In this document: positions 40,020-53,600 of the stretch, one piece after another
How the letters are laid out: every line of letters begins with the position of its first letter
How positions within the stretch are numbered: position 1 is the stretch's first letter
Assembly (NCBI GenBank): GCA_013076295.1
Contig: RQOL01000532.1
Coordinates: 558,001-622,000, forward strand
Origin: Sanderia malayensis
Lineage: Eukaryota; Cnidaria; Scyphozoa; Semaeostomeae; Pelagiidae
Reading direction: 5' to 3'
DNA length: 64,000 nt
Notes under the pieces: model-generated
The model's database searches: none
What the model was told of the DNA's origin: nothing
Seen by the model: the letters and a program-made list of their open reading frames with translations, nothing else
Program-made: the position numbers and the translations under genes

Positions 40020-42860
40020 CACAAGGTTTGATGCAAATTGCAGGGGTTTTCAAAATTGCATGAAAACTGGGAAGTCATCAAAAGTGGGAAGTGGGAAGTC
40101 AGGAAAAAGTGGGAAGTCATCAAAAGTGGGAAGTCATCAAAAGTGGAAGGTGGGATGTCAAGAAAAAGTGGGAAGTCATCAAAAGTGAAAAGTGGGAAGT
40201 CATCATACCAAACTTGTACTTTCCACAAAATTTCATTCAAATCGAACGAGTTTGAAAATTTGCATATTGCCCCCTTTTACCCCGTTTGATTCCAATGAAA
40301 CATTTAAAAAACAAATTTCTTATTCAATTTCAGTAAACCAAAATTGTACTTTCCACCAACTTTGATGCAATCTGAACGAGTTTGAAAAAATGCATATTGG
40401 CCCCTTTTACCCCGTTTTATGCCCTAAGAACATGAACATTTCAAAAACCAGTTTCATATTCAAAATCATCACACCAAATTTGTACGTTCCACATAGTTTG
40501 ATGGAAATTGCAGGAGTTTGCAAATTTGCATGAAAAGTGGGAAGTCATCAAAAGTGGGAAGTCATCATACCAAAATTGTACTTTCCACAAAATTTAATGC
40601 AAATTGAACGAGTTTGAAGAATTTCATATTGCCCGCTTTTACCCCGTTTAATTCCCCCAAAACATTAACATTTCAAAAATCAAGTTTCTTATTCAATTTC
40701 AGTACACGGAAATTGTACTTTCCACCAAAATTGATGCAAATTGGAAGAATTTGAAAAATGGCATATTGCCCCATTTTACCCCGTTTTATTCCCCTGAAAC
40801 ATTAATATTTTAAAAAACAAGTTTCTTGTTCAATTTCAGTACACCGAAAGTGTACTTTCCACCAATTTTGATGCAATCTGAACGAGTTTGAAAAAATGCA
40901 TATTGGCCCCTTTTACCCCGCTGATGCCCTTAAAACATGAAAATTTCAAACAGCAGTTTCATATTCAAAATCAACACACCAAATTTGTACTTTCAACATG
41001 GTTTGATGCAAATTGCAGGGGTTTGCAAAATTGCATGAAAACTGGGAAGTCATCAAAAGTGGGAAGTGGGAAGTCAGGAAAAAGTGGGAAGTCATCAAAA
41101 GTGGGAAATCATCAAAAGTGGAAGGTGGGATGTCAAGAAATTGTGGGAAGTCATCAAAAGTGGAAAGTGGGGAGTCATCATACCAAACTTGTACTTTCCA
41201 CAAAATTTCATTCAAATTGAAAGAGTTTGAAAAAGTGCATCTGCCCCTCCTTTTACCCCGTTGTATTCCCTCAAAACGTGAAAATTTCAAAAACCAGTCT
41301 TATATTCCCATTCAGCGCACCAAATTTGAACTGTCAACAAAATTTCAGGCAACTTGAAAGAGTTTATAAAATTGCATCAAAAGTGGGAAGTCATCAAAAG
41401 GGGGAAATGGGAAGTCAGGAAAAAGCGGGAAGTCATCAACAGTGGGAAGTCATCATACCAAAATTGTAATTTCCACAAAATTTGATGCCAATTGAACGAG
41501 TTTGAAAAATTGCATATTGCCCGTTTTTACCCCGTTTTATTACCCCAAAACACTAACATTTTAAAAAACAAGTTTCATATTCAAATTCAGCACTCCGAAA
41601 TTGTACTTGCCACCAAATTTGATGCAATCTGAACGAGTTTGAAAAAATGCATATTGGCCCCATTTACCCCGTTTTATGCCCTCAAAACATGAAAAATTCA
41701 AAAACCAGTTTCATATTCAAATTCAGCACACCAAATTTGTACTTTCCACAAGGTTTGATGGAAATTGCAGGGGTTTTCAAAATTGCATGAAAACTGGGAA
41801 GTCATCAAAAGTGGGAAGTCAGGAAAAAGTGGGAAGTCATCAAAAGTGGGAAGTGATCAAAAGTGGAAGGTGGGATGTCAAGAAAAAGTGGGAAGTCATC
41901 AAAAGTGAAAAGTGGGAAGTCATCATACCAAACTTGTACTTTCCACAAAATTTCATTCAAATTGAACGAGTTTGAAAATTTGCATATTGCCCCCTTTTAC
42001 CCCGTTTGATTCCAATGAAACATTTAAAAAACAAGTTTCTTATTCAATTTCAGTAAACCAAAATTGTACTTTCCACCAACTTTGATGCAATCTGAACGAG
42101 TTTGAAAAAATGCATATTGGCCCCTTTTACCCCGTTTTATGCCCTAAGAACATGAACATTTCAAAAACCAGTTTCATATTCAAAATCATCACACCAAATT
42201 TGTACGTTCCACATAGTTTGATGGAAATTGCAGGAGTTTGCAAAATTGCATGAAAAGTGGGAAGTCATCAAAAGTGGAAGGTGGGATGTCAAGAAAAAGT
42301 GGGAAGTCATCAAAAGTGAAAAGTGGGAAGTCATCATACCAAACTTGTACTTTCCACAAAATTTCATTCAAATTGAACGAGTTTGAAAATTTGCATATTG
42401 CCCCCTTTTACCCCGTTTGATTCCAATGAAACATTTAAAAAACAAGTTTCTTGTTCAATTTCAGTAAACCGAAAGTGTACTTTCCACCAATTTTGATGCA
42501 ATCTGAACGAGTTTGAAAAAATGCATATTGGCCCCTTTTACCCCGCTGATGCCCTAAAAACATGAAAATTTCAAACAGCAGTTTCATATTCAAAATCAAC
42601 ACACCAAATTTGTACTTTCAACATGGTTTGATGCAAATTGCAGGGGTTTGCAAAATTGCATGAAAACTGGGAAGTCATCAAAAGTGGGAAGTGGGAAGTC
42701 AGGAAAAAGTGGGAAGTCATCAAAAGTGGGAAATCATCAAAAGTGGAAGGTGGGATGTCAAGAAATTGTGGAAAGTCATCAAAAGTGGAAAGTGGGGAGT
42801 CATCATACCAAACTTGTACTTTCCACAAAATTTCATTCAAATTGAAAGAGTTTGAAAAAG
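40020..42860. repeat. Long satellite duplication (~2.8 kb, ~4.2-kb offset), copy 1
   Basis: Matching landmarks recur at 44,222-47,067: 40,038/44,240, 41,013/45,215 and 41,227/45,429 (offset 4,202), then 42,161/46,369 and 42,638/46,846 (offset 4,208). The 6-bp change in offset reflects small indels in purine blocks. Shared variants include gttccacatagtttgatgg and ccgctgatgccc. Confidence 0.8.
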
Positions 42861-45800
42861 TGCATAATGGCCCCTTTTACCCCTCTTATGCCCTAAAAAC
42901 ATGAAAATTTCAAACAGCAGTTTCGTATTCAAAATCAACACACCAAATTTGTACTTTCCACAAGGTTTGATGCAAATTGCAGGGGTTTGCAAAATTGCAT
43001 GAAAACTGGGAAGTCATCAAAAGGGGAAGTGGGAAGTCATCATACCAAAATTGTACTTTCCACAAATATTGATGCAAATTGAACAAGTTTGAAGAATTGC
43101 ATATTGCCCGCTTTTACCCCGTTTAATTCCCCCAGAACATTAACATTTTAAAAATCAAGTTTCTTATTCAATTTCAGTACACGGAAATTGTACTTTCCAC
43201 CAAAATTGATGCAACTTGGACGAGTTTAAAAAATGGCATATTGCCCCCTTTTACCCCGTTTTATTCCCCTGAAACATTAATATTTAAAAAAACAAGTTTC
43301 TTATTCAATTTCAGTACACCGAAATTGTACTTTCCACCAATTTTGATGCAATGTGAACGAGTTTGAAAAAATGCATATTGGCCCCTTTTACCCCGCTTAT
43401 GCCCTAAAAACATGAAAATTTCAAACAGCATTTTCGTATTCAAGATCAACACACCAAATTTGTACTTTCCACAAGGTTTGATGCAAATTGCAGGGGTTTT
43501 CAAAATTGCATGAAAACTGGGAAGTCATCAAAAGTGGGAAGTGGGAAGTCAGGAAAAAGTGGGAAGTCATCAAAAGTGGGAAATCATCAATAGTGGAAGG
43601 TGGGATGTCAAGAAATTGTGGGAAGTCATCAAAAGTGGAAAGTGGGGAGTCATCATACCAAACTTGTACTTTCCACAAAATTTCATTCAAATTGAAAGAG
43701 TTTGAAAAAGTGCATCTGCCCCTCCTTTTACCCCGTTGTATTCCCTCAAAACGTGAAAATTTCAAAAACCAGTCTTATATTCCCATTCAGCGCACCAAAT
43801 TTGAACTGTCAACAAAATTTCAGGCAACTTGAAAGAGTTTATAAAATTGCATCAAAAGTGGGAAGTCATCAAAAGGGGGAAATGGGAAGTCAGGAAAAAG
43901 CGGGAAGTCATCAACAGTGGGAAGTCATCATACCAAAATTGTAATTTCCACAAAATTTGATGCAAATTGAACGAGTTTGAAAAATTGCATATTGCCCGTT
44001 TTTACCCCGTTTTATTACCCCAAAACACTAACATTTTAAAAAACAAGTTTCATATTCAAATTCAGCACTCCGAAATTGTACTTGCCACCAAATTTGATGC
44101 AATCTGAACGAGTTTGAAAAAATGCATATTGGCCCCATTTACCCCGTTTTATGCCCTCAAAACATGAAAAATTCAAAAACCAGTTTCATATTCAAATTCA
44201 GCACACCAAATTTGTACTTTCCACAAGGTTTGATGGAAATTGCAGGGGTTTTCAAAATTGCATGAAAACTGGGAAGTCATCAAAAGTGGGAAGTGGGAAG
44301 TCAGGAAAAAGTGGGAAGTCATCAAAAGTGGGAAGTCATCAAAAGTGGAAGGTGGGATGTCAAGAAAAAGTGGGAAGTCATCAAAAGTGAAAAGTGGGAA
44401 GTCATCATACCAAACTTGTACTTTCCACAAAATTTCATTCAAATCGAACGAGTTTGAAAATTTGCATATTGCCCCCTTTTACCCCGTTTGATTCCAATGA
44501 AACATTTAAAAAACAAGTTTCTTATTCAATTTCAGTAAACCAAAATTGTACTTTCCACCAACTTTGATGCAATCTGAACGAGTTTGAAAAAATGCATATT
44601 GGCCCCTTTCACCCCGTTTTATGCCCTAAGAACATGAACATTTCAAAAACCAGTTTCATATTCAAAATCATCACACCAAATTTGTACGTTCCACATAGTT
44701 TGATGGAAATTGCAGGAGTTTGCAAATTTGCATGAAAAGTGGGAAGTCATCAAAAGTGGGAAGTCATCATACCAAAATTGTACTTTCCACAAAATTTGAT
44801 GCAAATTGAACGAGTTTGAAGAATTTCATATTGCCCGCTTTTACCCCGTTTAATTCCCCCAAAACATTAACATTTCAAAAATCAAGTTTCTTATTCAATT
44901 TCAGTACACGGAAATTGTACTTTCCACCAAAATTGATGCAAATTGGAAGAGTTTGAAAAATGGCATATTGCCCCATTTTACCCCGTTTTATTCCCCTGAA
45001 ACATTAATATTTTAAAAAACAAGTTTCTTGTTCAATTTCAGTACACCGAAAGTGTACTTTCCACCAATTTTGATGCAATCTGAACGAGTTTGAAAAAATG
45101 CATATTGGCCCCTTTTACCCCGCTGATGCCCTAAAAACATGAAAATTTCAAACAGCAGTTTCATATTCAAAATCAACACACCAAATTTGTACTTTCAACA
45201 TGGTTTGATGCAAATTGCAGGGGTTTGCAAAATTGCATGAAAACTGGGAAGTCATCAAAAGTGGGAAGTGGGAAGTCAGGAAAAAGTGGGAAGTCATCAA
45301 AAGTGGGAAATCATCAATAGTGGAAGGTGGGATGTCAAGAAATTGTGGGAAGTCATCAAAAGTGGAAAGTGGGGAGTCATCATACCAAACTTGTACTTTC
45401 CACAAAATTTCATTCAAATTGAAAGAGTTTGAAAAAGTGCATCTGCCCCTCCTTTTACCCCGTTGTATTCCCTCAAAACGTGAAAATTTCAAAAACCAGT
45501 CTTATATTCCCATTCAGCGCACCAAATTTGAACTGTCAACAAAATTTCAGGCAACTTGAAAGAGTTTATAAAATTGCATCAAAAGTGGGAAGTCATCAAA
45601 AGGGGGAAATGGGAAGTCAGGAAAAAGCGGGAAGTCATCAACAGTGGGAAGTCATCATACCAAAATTGTAATTTCCACAAAATTTGATGCAAATTGAACG
45701 AGTTTGAAAAATTGCATATTGCCCGTTTTTACCCCGTTTTATTACCCCAAAACACTAACATTTTAAAAAACAAGTTTCATATTCAAATTCAGCACTCCGA

Positions 45801-48800
45801 AATTGTACTTGCCACCAAATTTGATGCAATCTGAACGAGTTTGAAAAAATGCATATTGGCCCCATTTACCCCGTTTTATGCCCTCAAAACATGAAAAATT
45901 CAAAAACCAGTTTCATATTCAAATTCAGCACACCAAATTTGTACTTTCCACAAGGTTTGATGGAAATTGCAGGGGTTTTCAAAATTGCATGAACACTGGG
46001 AAGTCATCAAAAGTGGGAAGTGGGAAGTCAGGAAAAAGTGGGAAGTCATCAAAAGTGGGAAGTCATCAAAAGTGGAAGGTGGGATGTCAAGAAAAAGTGG
46101 GAAGTCATCAAAAGTGAGAAGTGGGAAGTCATCATACCAAACTTGTACTTTCCACAAAATTTCATTCAAATTGAGCGAGTTTGAAAATTTGCATATTGCC
46201 CCCTTTTACCCCGTTTGATTCCAATGAAACATTTAAAAAACAAGTTTCTTATTCAATTTCAGTAAACCAAAATTGTACTTTCCACCAACTTTGATGCAAT
46301 CTGAACGAGTTTGAAAAAATGCATATTGGCCCTTTTACCCCGTTTTATGCCCTAAGAACATGAACATTTCAAAAACCAGTTTCATATTCAAAATCATCAC
46401 ACCAAATTTGTACGTTCCACATAGTTTGATGGAAATTGCAGGAGTTTGCAAAATTGCATGAAAAGTGGGAAGTCATCAAAAGTGGAAGGTGGGATGTCAA
46501 GAAAAAGTGGGAAGTCATCAAAAGTGAAAAGTGGGAAGTCATCATACCAAACTTGTACTTTCCACAAAATTTCATTCAAATTGAACGAGTTTGAAAATTT
46601 GCATATTGCCCCCTTTTACCCCGTTTGATTCCAATGTAACATTTAAAAAACAAGTTTCTTGTTCAATTTCAGTACACCGAAAGTGTACTTTCCACCAATT
46701 TTGATGCAATCTGAACGAGTTTGAAAAAATGCATATTGGCCCCTTTTACCCCGCTGATGCCCTAAAAACATGAAAATTTCAAACAGCAGTTTCATATTCA
46801 AAATCAACACACCAAATTTGTACTTTCAACATGGTTTGATGCAAATTGCAGGGGTTTGCAAAATTGCATGAAAACTGGGAAGTCATCAAAAGTGGGAAGT
46901 GGGAAGTCAGGAAAAAGTGGGAAGTCATCAAAAGTGGGAAATCATCAAAAGTGGAAGGTGGGATGTCAAAAAATTGTGGAAAGTCATCAAAAGTGGAAAG
47001 TGGGGAGTCATCATACCAAACTTGTACTTTCCACAAAATTTCATTCAAATTGAAAGAGTTTGAAAAAGTGCATATTGCCCCCCTTTTACCCCGTTGTATT
47101 CCCTCAAAACGTGAAAATTTCAAAAACCAGTCTCATATTCCCATTCAGCGCACCAAATTTGAACTTTCAACAAAATTTCAGGCAACTTGAAAGAGTTTAT
47201 AAAATTGCAGCAAAAGTGGGAAGTCATCGAAAGGGGGAAATGGGAAGTCAGGAAAAAGCGGGAAGTCATCAACAGTGGGAAGTCATCATACCAAAATTGT
47301 AATCTCCACAAAATTTGATGCAAATTGAACGAGTTTGAAAAATTGCATATTGCCCGTTTTTACCCCGTGTTATTACCAAAAAACACTAACATTTTAAAAA
47401 ACAAGTTTCATATTCAAATTCAGCACTCCGAAATTGTACTTGCCACCAAATTTGATGCAATCTGAACGAGTTTGAAAAAATGCATATTGGCCCCATTTAC
47501 CCCGTTTTATGCCCTCAAAACATGAAAAATTCAAAAACCAGTTTCATATTCAAATTCAGCACACCAAATTTGTACTTTCCACAAGGTTTGATGGAAATTG
47601 CAGGGGTTTTCAAAATTGCATGAAAACTGGGAAGTCATCAAAAGTGGGAAATGGGAAGTCAGGAAAAAGTGGGAAGTCATCAAAAGTGGGAAGTCATCAA
47701 AAGTGGAAGGTGGGATCTCAAGAAAAAGTGGGAAGTCATCAAAAGTGAAAAGTGGGAAGTCATCATACCAAACTTGTACTTTCCACAAAATTTCATTCAA
47801 ATTGAAAGAGTTTGAAAAAGTGCATATTGCCCCCCTTTTACCCCGTTGTATTCCCTCAAAACGTGAAAATTTCAAAAACCAGTCTCATATTCCCATTCAG
47901 CGCACCAAATTTGAACTTTCAACAAAATTTCAGGCAACTTGAAAGAGTTTATAAAATTGCATCAAAAGTGGGAAGTCATCAAAAGGGGGAAATGGGAAGT
48001 CAGGAAAAAGCGGGAAGTCATCAACAGTGGGAAGTCATCATACCAAAATTGTAATTTCCACAAAATTTGATGCAAATTGAACGAGTTTGAAAAATTGCAT
48101 ATTGCCCGTTTTTACCCCGTTTTATTACCAAAAAACACTAACATTTTAAAAAACAAGTTTCATATTCAAATTCAGCACTCCGAAATTGTACTTGCCACCA
48201 AATTTGATGCAATCTGAACGAGTTTGAAAAAATGCATATGGGCCCCATTTACCCCGTTTTATGCCCTAAAAACATGAAAAATTCAAAAACCAGTTTCATA
48301 TTCAAATTCAGCACACCAAATTTGTACTTTCCACAAGGTTTGATGGAAATTGCAGGGGTTTTCAAAATTGCATGAAAACTGGGAAGTCATCAAAAGTGGG
48401 AAGTGGGAAGTCAGGAAAAAATGGGAAGTCATCAAAAGTGGGAAGTCATCAAAAGTGGAAGGTGGGATGTCAAGAAAAAGTGGGAAGTCATCAAAAGTGA
48501 AAAGTGGGAAGTCATCATACCAAACTTGTACTTTCCACAAAATTTCATTCAAATTGAAAGAGTTTGATAAAATGCATATTGCCCCCCTTTTACCCCGTTG
48601 TATTCCCTCAAAACGTGAAAATTTCAAAAACCAGTCTCATATTCCCATTCAGCGCACCAAATTTGAACTTTCAACAAAATTTCAGGCAACTTGAAAGAGT
48701 TTATAAAATTGCATCAAAAGTGGGAAGTCATCAAAAGGGGGAAATGGGAAGTCAGGAAAAAGCGGGAAGTCATCAACAGTGGGAAGTCATCATACCAAAA

Positions 48801-50274
48801 TTGTACTTTCCACCAAAATTGATGCAAATTGGACGAGTTTGAAAAATGGCATATTGCCCCCTTTTACCCCGTTTTATTCCCCTGAAACATTAATATTTTA
48901 AAGAACAAGTTTCTTGTTCAATTTCAGTACACCGAAATTGTACTTTCCACCAATTTTGATGCAATCTGAACGAGTTTGAAAAAATGCACATTGGCCCCTT
49001 TTACCCCGCTTATGCCCTAAAAACATGAAAACTTCAAACAGCAGTTTCATATTCAAAATCAACACACCAAATTTGTACTTTCAACATGGTTTGATGCAAA
49101 TTGCAGGGGTTTGCAAAATTGCATGAAAACTGGGAAGTCATCAAAAGTGGGAAGTGGAAGTCAGGAAAAAGTGGGAAGTCATCAAAAGTGGGAAGTCATC
49201 AAAAGTGGAAGGTGGGATGTCAAGAAAAAGTGGGAAGTCATCATACCAAACTTGTACTTTCCACAAAATTTCATTCAAATTGAAAGAGTTTGAAAAAGTG
49301 CATATTGCCCCCCTTTTACCCCGTTGTATTCCCTCAAAACGTGAAAATTTCAAAAACCAGTCTCATATTCCCATTCAGCGCACCAAATTTGAACTTTCAA
49401 CAAAATTTCAGGCAACTTGAAAGAGTTTATAAAATTGCATCAAAAGTGGGAAGTCATCAAAAGGGGGAAATGGGAAGTCAGGAAAAAGCGGGAAGTCATC
49501 AACAGTGGGAAGTCATCATACCAAAATTGTAATTTCCACAAAATTTGATGCAAATTGAACGAGTTTGAAAAATTGCATATTGCTCGTTTTTACCCCGTTT
49601 TATTACCAAAAAACACTAACATTTTAAAAAACAAGTTTCATATTCAAATTCAGCACTCCGAAATTGTACTTGCCACCAAATTTGATGCAATCTGAACGAG
49701 TTTGAAAAAATGCATATGGGCCCCATTTACCCCGTTTTATGCCCTAAAAACATGAAAAATTCAAAAACCAGTTTCATATTCAAATTCAGCACACCAAATT
49801 TGTACTTTCCACAAGGTTTGATGGAAATTGCAGGGGTTTTCAAAATTGCATGAAAACTGGGAAGTCATCAAAAGTAGGAAGTGGGAAGTCAGGAAAAAGT
49901 GGGAAGTCATCAAACGTGGGAAGTCATCAAAAGTGGAAGGTGGGATCTCAAGAAAAAGTGGGAAGTCATCAAAAGTGAAAAGTGGGAAGTCATCATACCA
50001 AACTTGTACTTTCCACAAAATTTCATTCAAATTGAAAGAGTTTGAAAAAGTGCATATTGCCCCCCTTTTACCCCGTTGTATTCCCTCAAAACGTGAAAAT
50101 TTCAAAAACCAGTCTCATATTCCCATTCAGCGCACCAAATTTGAACTTTCAACAAAATTTCAGGCAACTTGAAAGAGTTTATAAAATTGCATCAAAATTG
50201 GGAAGTCATCAAAAGGGGGAAATGGGAAGTCAGGAAAAAGCGGGAAGTCATCAACAGTGGGAAGTCATCATACC
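40983..50274. repeat. Satellite domain with recurring cassette (right block)
   Basis: The same type of cassette seen at 3.9-18.9 kb recurs at 40,983-41,459, 43,458-43,934, 45,185-45,661, 46,816-47,292, 47,568-48,044, 48,320-48,796, 49,071-49,522 (shortened purine block) and 49,798-50,274. Three of the first four (40,983, 43,458, 45,185) share private changes (gtgcatctgcccctcc, gtcttatattccc, aactgtcaac) that the others lack. That marks a local subfamily. Confidence 0.85.
44222..47067. repeat. Long satellite duplication (~2.8 kb, ~4.2-kb offset), copy 2
   Basis: Counterpart of 40,020-42,860. Scattered single-base differences (for example ggccccttttacc against ggcccctttcacc near 44,605, and gaaaactggg against gaacactggg near 45,990) show the copies have begun to diverge. 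Confidence 0.8.
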
Positions 50275-50600
50275 AAAATTGTAATTTCCACAAAATTTTA
50301 TGCAAATCGAACGAGTTTGAAAAATTGCATATTGCCCGTTTTTACCCCGTTTTATTACCCCAAAACACTAACATTTTAAAAAACAAGTTTCACATTCAAA
50401 TTCAGCACTCCGAAATTGTACTTGCCACCAAATTTGATGCAATCTGAACGAGTTTGGAAAAATGCATATTGGCCCCATTTACCCCGTTTTATGCCCTCAA
50501 AACATGAAAAATTCAAAAACCAGTTTCATATTCAAATTCAGCACACCAAATTTGTACTTTCCACAAGGTTTGATGGAAATTGTAGGGGTTTTCAAAATTG
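46816..50600. repeat. 752-bp higher-order repeat, about five units
   Basis: Equivalent points fall at 47,060, 47,812, 48,564, 49,290 and 50,042, with spacing 752, 752, 726 and 752. The 726-bp unit differs because the A-modules after 48,797 belong to another subtype (agaacaagtttcttgttc, aatgcacattggcccc), as seen at 1.95-2.2 kb, and its B-block is shorter. This looks like gene-conversion-like replacement of two or three modules within an otherwise regular unit. Confidence 0.88.
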
Positions 50601-53600
50601 CATGAAAACTGGGAAGTCATCAAAAGTGAAAAGTGGGAAGTCATCATACCAAACTTGTACTTTCCATAAAATTTCATACAAATTGAAAGAGTTTGAAAAT
50701 TTGCATATTGCCCCTTTTACCCCGTTTTATGCCCTAAGAACATGAACATTTCAAATATCAAGTTTTATATTCAATTTCAGTACACGGAAATTGTACTTTC
50801 CACCAAAATTTGATGCAAATTGAACGAGTTTGAAGAATTTCATATTGCCCGCTTTTACCCCGTTTAATTCCCCCAAAACATTAACATTTCAAAAATCAAG
50901 TTTCTTATTCAATTTCAGTACACGGAAAATGTACTTTCCACCAAAATTGATGCAAATTGGACGAGTTTGAAAAATGGCATATTGCCCCATTTTACCCCGT
51001 TTTATTCCCCTGAAACATTAATATTTTAAAAAACAAGTTTCTTGTTCAATTTCAGTACACCGAAAGTGTACTTTCCACCAATTTTCATGCAATCTGAACG
51101 AGTTGAAAAAATGCATATTGGCCCCTTTTACCCCGCTGATGCCCTAAAAACATGAAAATTTCAAACAGCAGTTTCATATTCAAAATCAACACACCAAATT
51201 TGTACTTTAAACATGGTTTGATGCAAATTGCAGGGGTTTGCAAAATTGCATGAAAACGGGGAAGTCATCAAAAATGGGAAGTGGGAAGTCAGGAAAAAGT
51301 GGGAAGTCATCAAAAGTGGGAAATCATCAAAAGTGGAAGGTGGGATGTCAAGAAATTGTGGGAAGTCATCAAAAGTGGGAAGTGGGAAGTCATCATACCA
51401 AAATTGTAATTTCCACAAAATTTGATGCAAATTGAACGAGTTTGAAAAATTGCATATTGCCCGCTTTTACCCCGTTTTATTACCCCAAAACACTAACATT
51501 TTAAAAAACAAGTTTCATATTCAAATTCAGCACTCCGAAATTGTACTTGCCACCATTTTTGATGCAATCTGAACGAGTTTGAAAAAATGCATATTGGCCC
51601 CTTTTACCCCGCTTATGCCCTAAAAACATCATAATTTAAAACAGCAGTTTCATATTCAAAATCAACACACCACATTTGTACTTTCAACATGGTTTGATGC
51701 AAATTGCAGGGGTTTGCAAAATTGCATGAAACTGGGAAGTCATCAAAAGTGGGAAGTGGAAGTCAGGAAAAAGTGGGAAGTCATCAAAAGTGGGAAGTCA
51801 TCAAAAGTGGAAGGTGGGATGTCAAGAAAAAGTGGGAAGTCATGAAAAGTGAAAAGTGGGAAGTCATCATACCAAACTTGTACTTTCCACAAAATTTCAT
51901 TCAAATTGAACGAGTTTGAAAATTTGCATATTGCCCCCTTTTACCCCGTTTAATTCCCCCAAAACATTAACATTTTAAAAATCAAGTTTCATATTCAAAT
52001 TCAGCACACCGAAATTGTACTTCCCAGCAAATTTAATGCAATTTGAACGAGTTTGAAAAATGCATATTGGCCCGTTTTACCCCATTTTATGCCCTCAAAA
52101 CATGAAAATTTCAAAAACCATTTTCATATTCAACTTGAACGCACCAAATTTGTACTTTCCACAAATTCGATGCAACTTGAAAGAGTTTAAAAAATTGCAT
52201 CAAAAGTGGGAAGTCATCAAAAGTGGGAAATGGGAAGTCAGGAAAAAGCGGGAAATCATCAAAAGTGGGAAGTGGGAAGTCATCATATCAAAATTGTACT
52301 TTCCACAAAATTTGATGCAAATTGAACGAGTTTGAAGAATTGCATATTGTCCGCTTTTACCCCGTTTAATTCCCCCAGAACATTAACGTTTTAAAAATCA
52401 AGTTTCTTATTCAATTTCAGTACACGGAAATTGTACTTTCCACCAAAATTGATGCAACTTGGACGAGTTTAAAAATGGCATATTGCCCCCTTTTACCCCG
52501 TTTTTTTCCCCTGAAACATTAATATATTAAAAAACAAGTTTCTTATTCAATTTCAGTACACAGAAATTGTACTTTCCACCAATTTTGATGCAATCTGAAC
52601 GAGATTGAAAAACTGCATATTGGCCCCTTTTACCCCGCTTGTGCCCTCAAAACATGAAAATTTTAAAAAGCAGTTTCATATTCAAAATCAGCACACCGAA
52701 GTTGTACTTTCCACCAAATTTGATGCAATCTGAACGAGTTTGAAAAAATGCATATTGGCCCCTTTTACCCCGTTTTATGCCCTAAAAACATGAACATTTC
52801 AAAAACCAGTTTCATATTCAAAATCATCACACCAAATTTGTACGTTCCACAAAGTTTGATGCAAATTGCAGGAGTTTGCAAAATTGCATGAAAAGTGAGA
52901 AGTCATCAAAAGTGGGAAGTGGGAAGTCATCATATCAAAATTGTACTTTCCACAAAATTTGATGCAAATTGAACGAGTTTGAAGAATTGCATATTGCCCG
53001 CTTTTACCCCGTTTAATTCCCCCAGAACATTAACATTTTAAAAATCAAGTTTTATATTCAATTTCAGTACACGGAAATTGTACTTTCCACCAAAATTGAT
53101 GCAACTTGGACGAGTTTAAAAAATGGCATATTGCCCCCTTTTACCCCGTTGTTTTCCCCTGAAACATTAATATTTTAAAAAACAAGTTTCGTATTCAATT
53201 TCAGTACACCAAAATTGTACTTTCCACCAATTTTGATGCAATCTGAACGAGATTGAAAAAATGCATATTGCCCCTTTCACCCCGCTTATGCCCTAAAAAC
53301 ATGAAAATTTCAAACAGCAGTTTCGTATTCAAAATCAACACACCAAATTTGTACTTTCCACAAGGTTTGATGCAAATTGCAGGGGTTTGCAAAATTGCAT
53401 GAAAACTGGGAAATCATCAAAAGTGGGAAGTGGGAAGTCAGGAAAAAGTGGGAAGTCATCAAAAGTGGGAAGTCATCAAAAGTGGAAGGTGGGATGTCAA
53501 GAAATTGTGGGAAGTCATCAAAAGTGGAAAGTGGGGAGTCATCATACCAAACTTGTACTTTCCACAAAATTTCATTCAAATTGAACGAGTTTGAAAAAGT

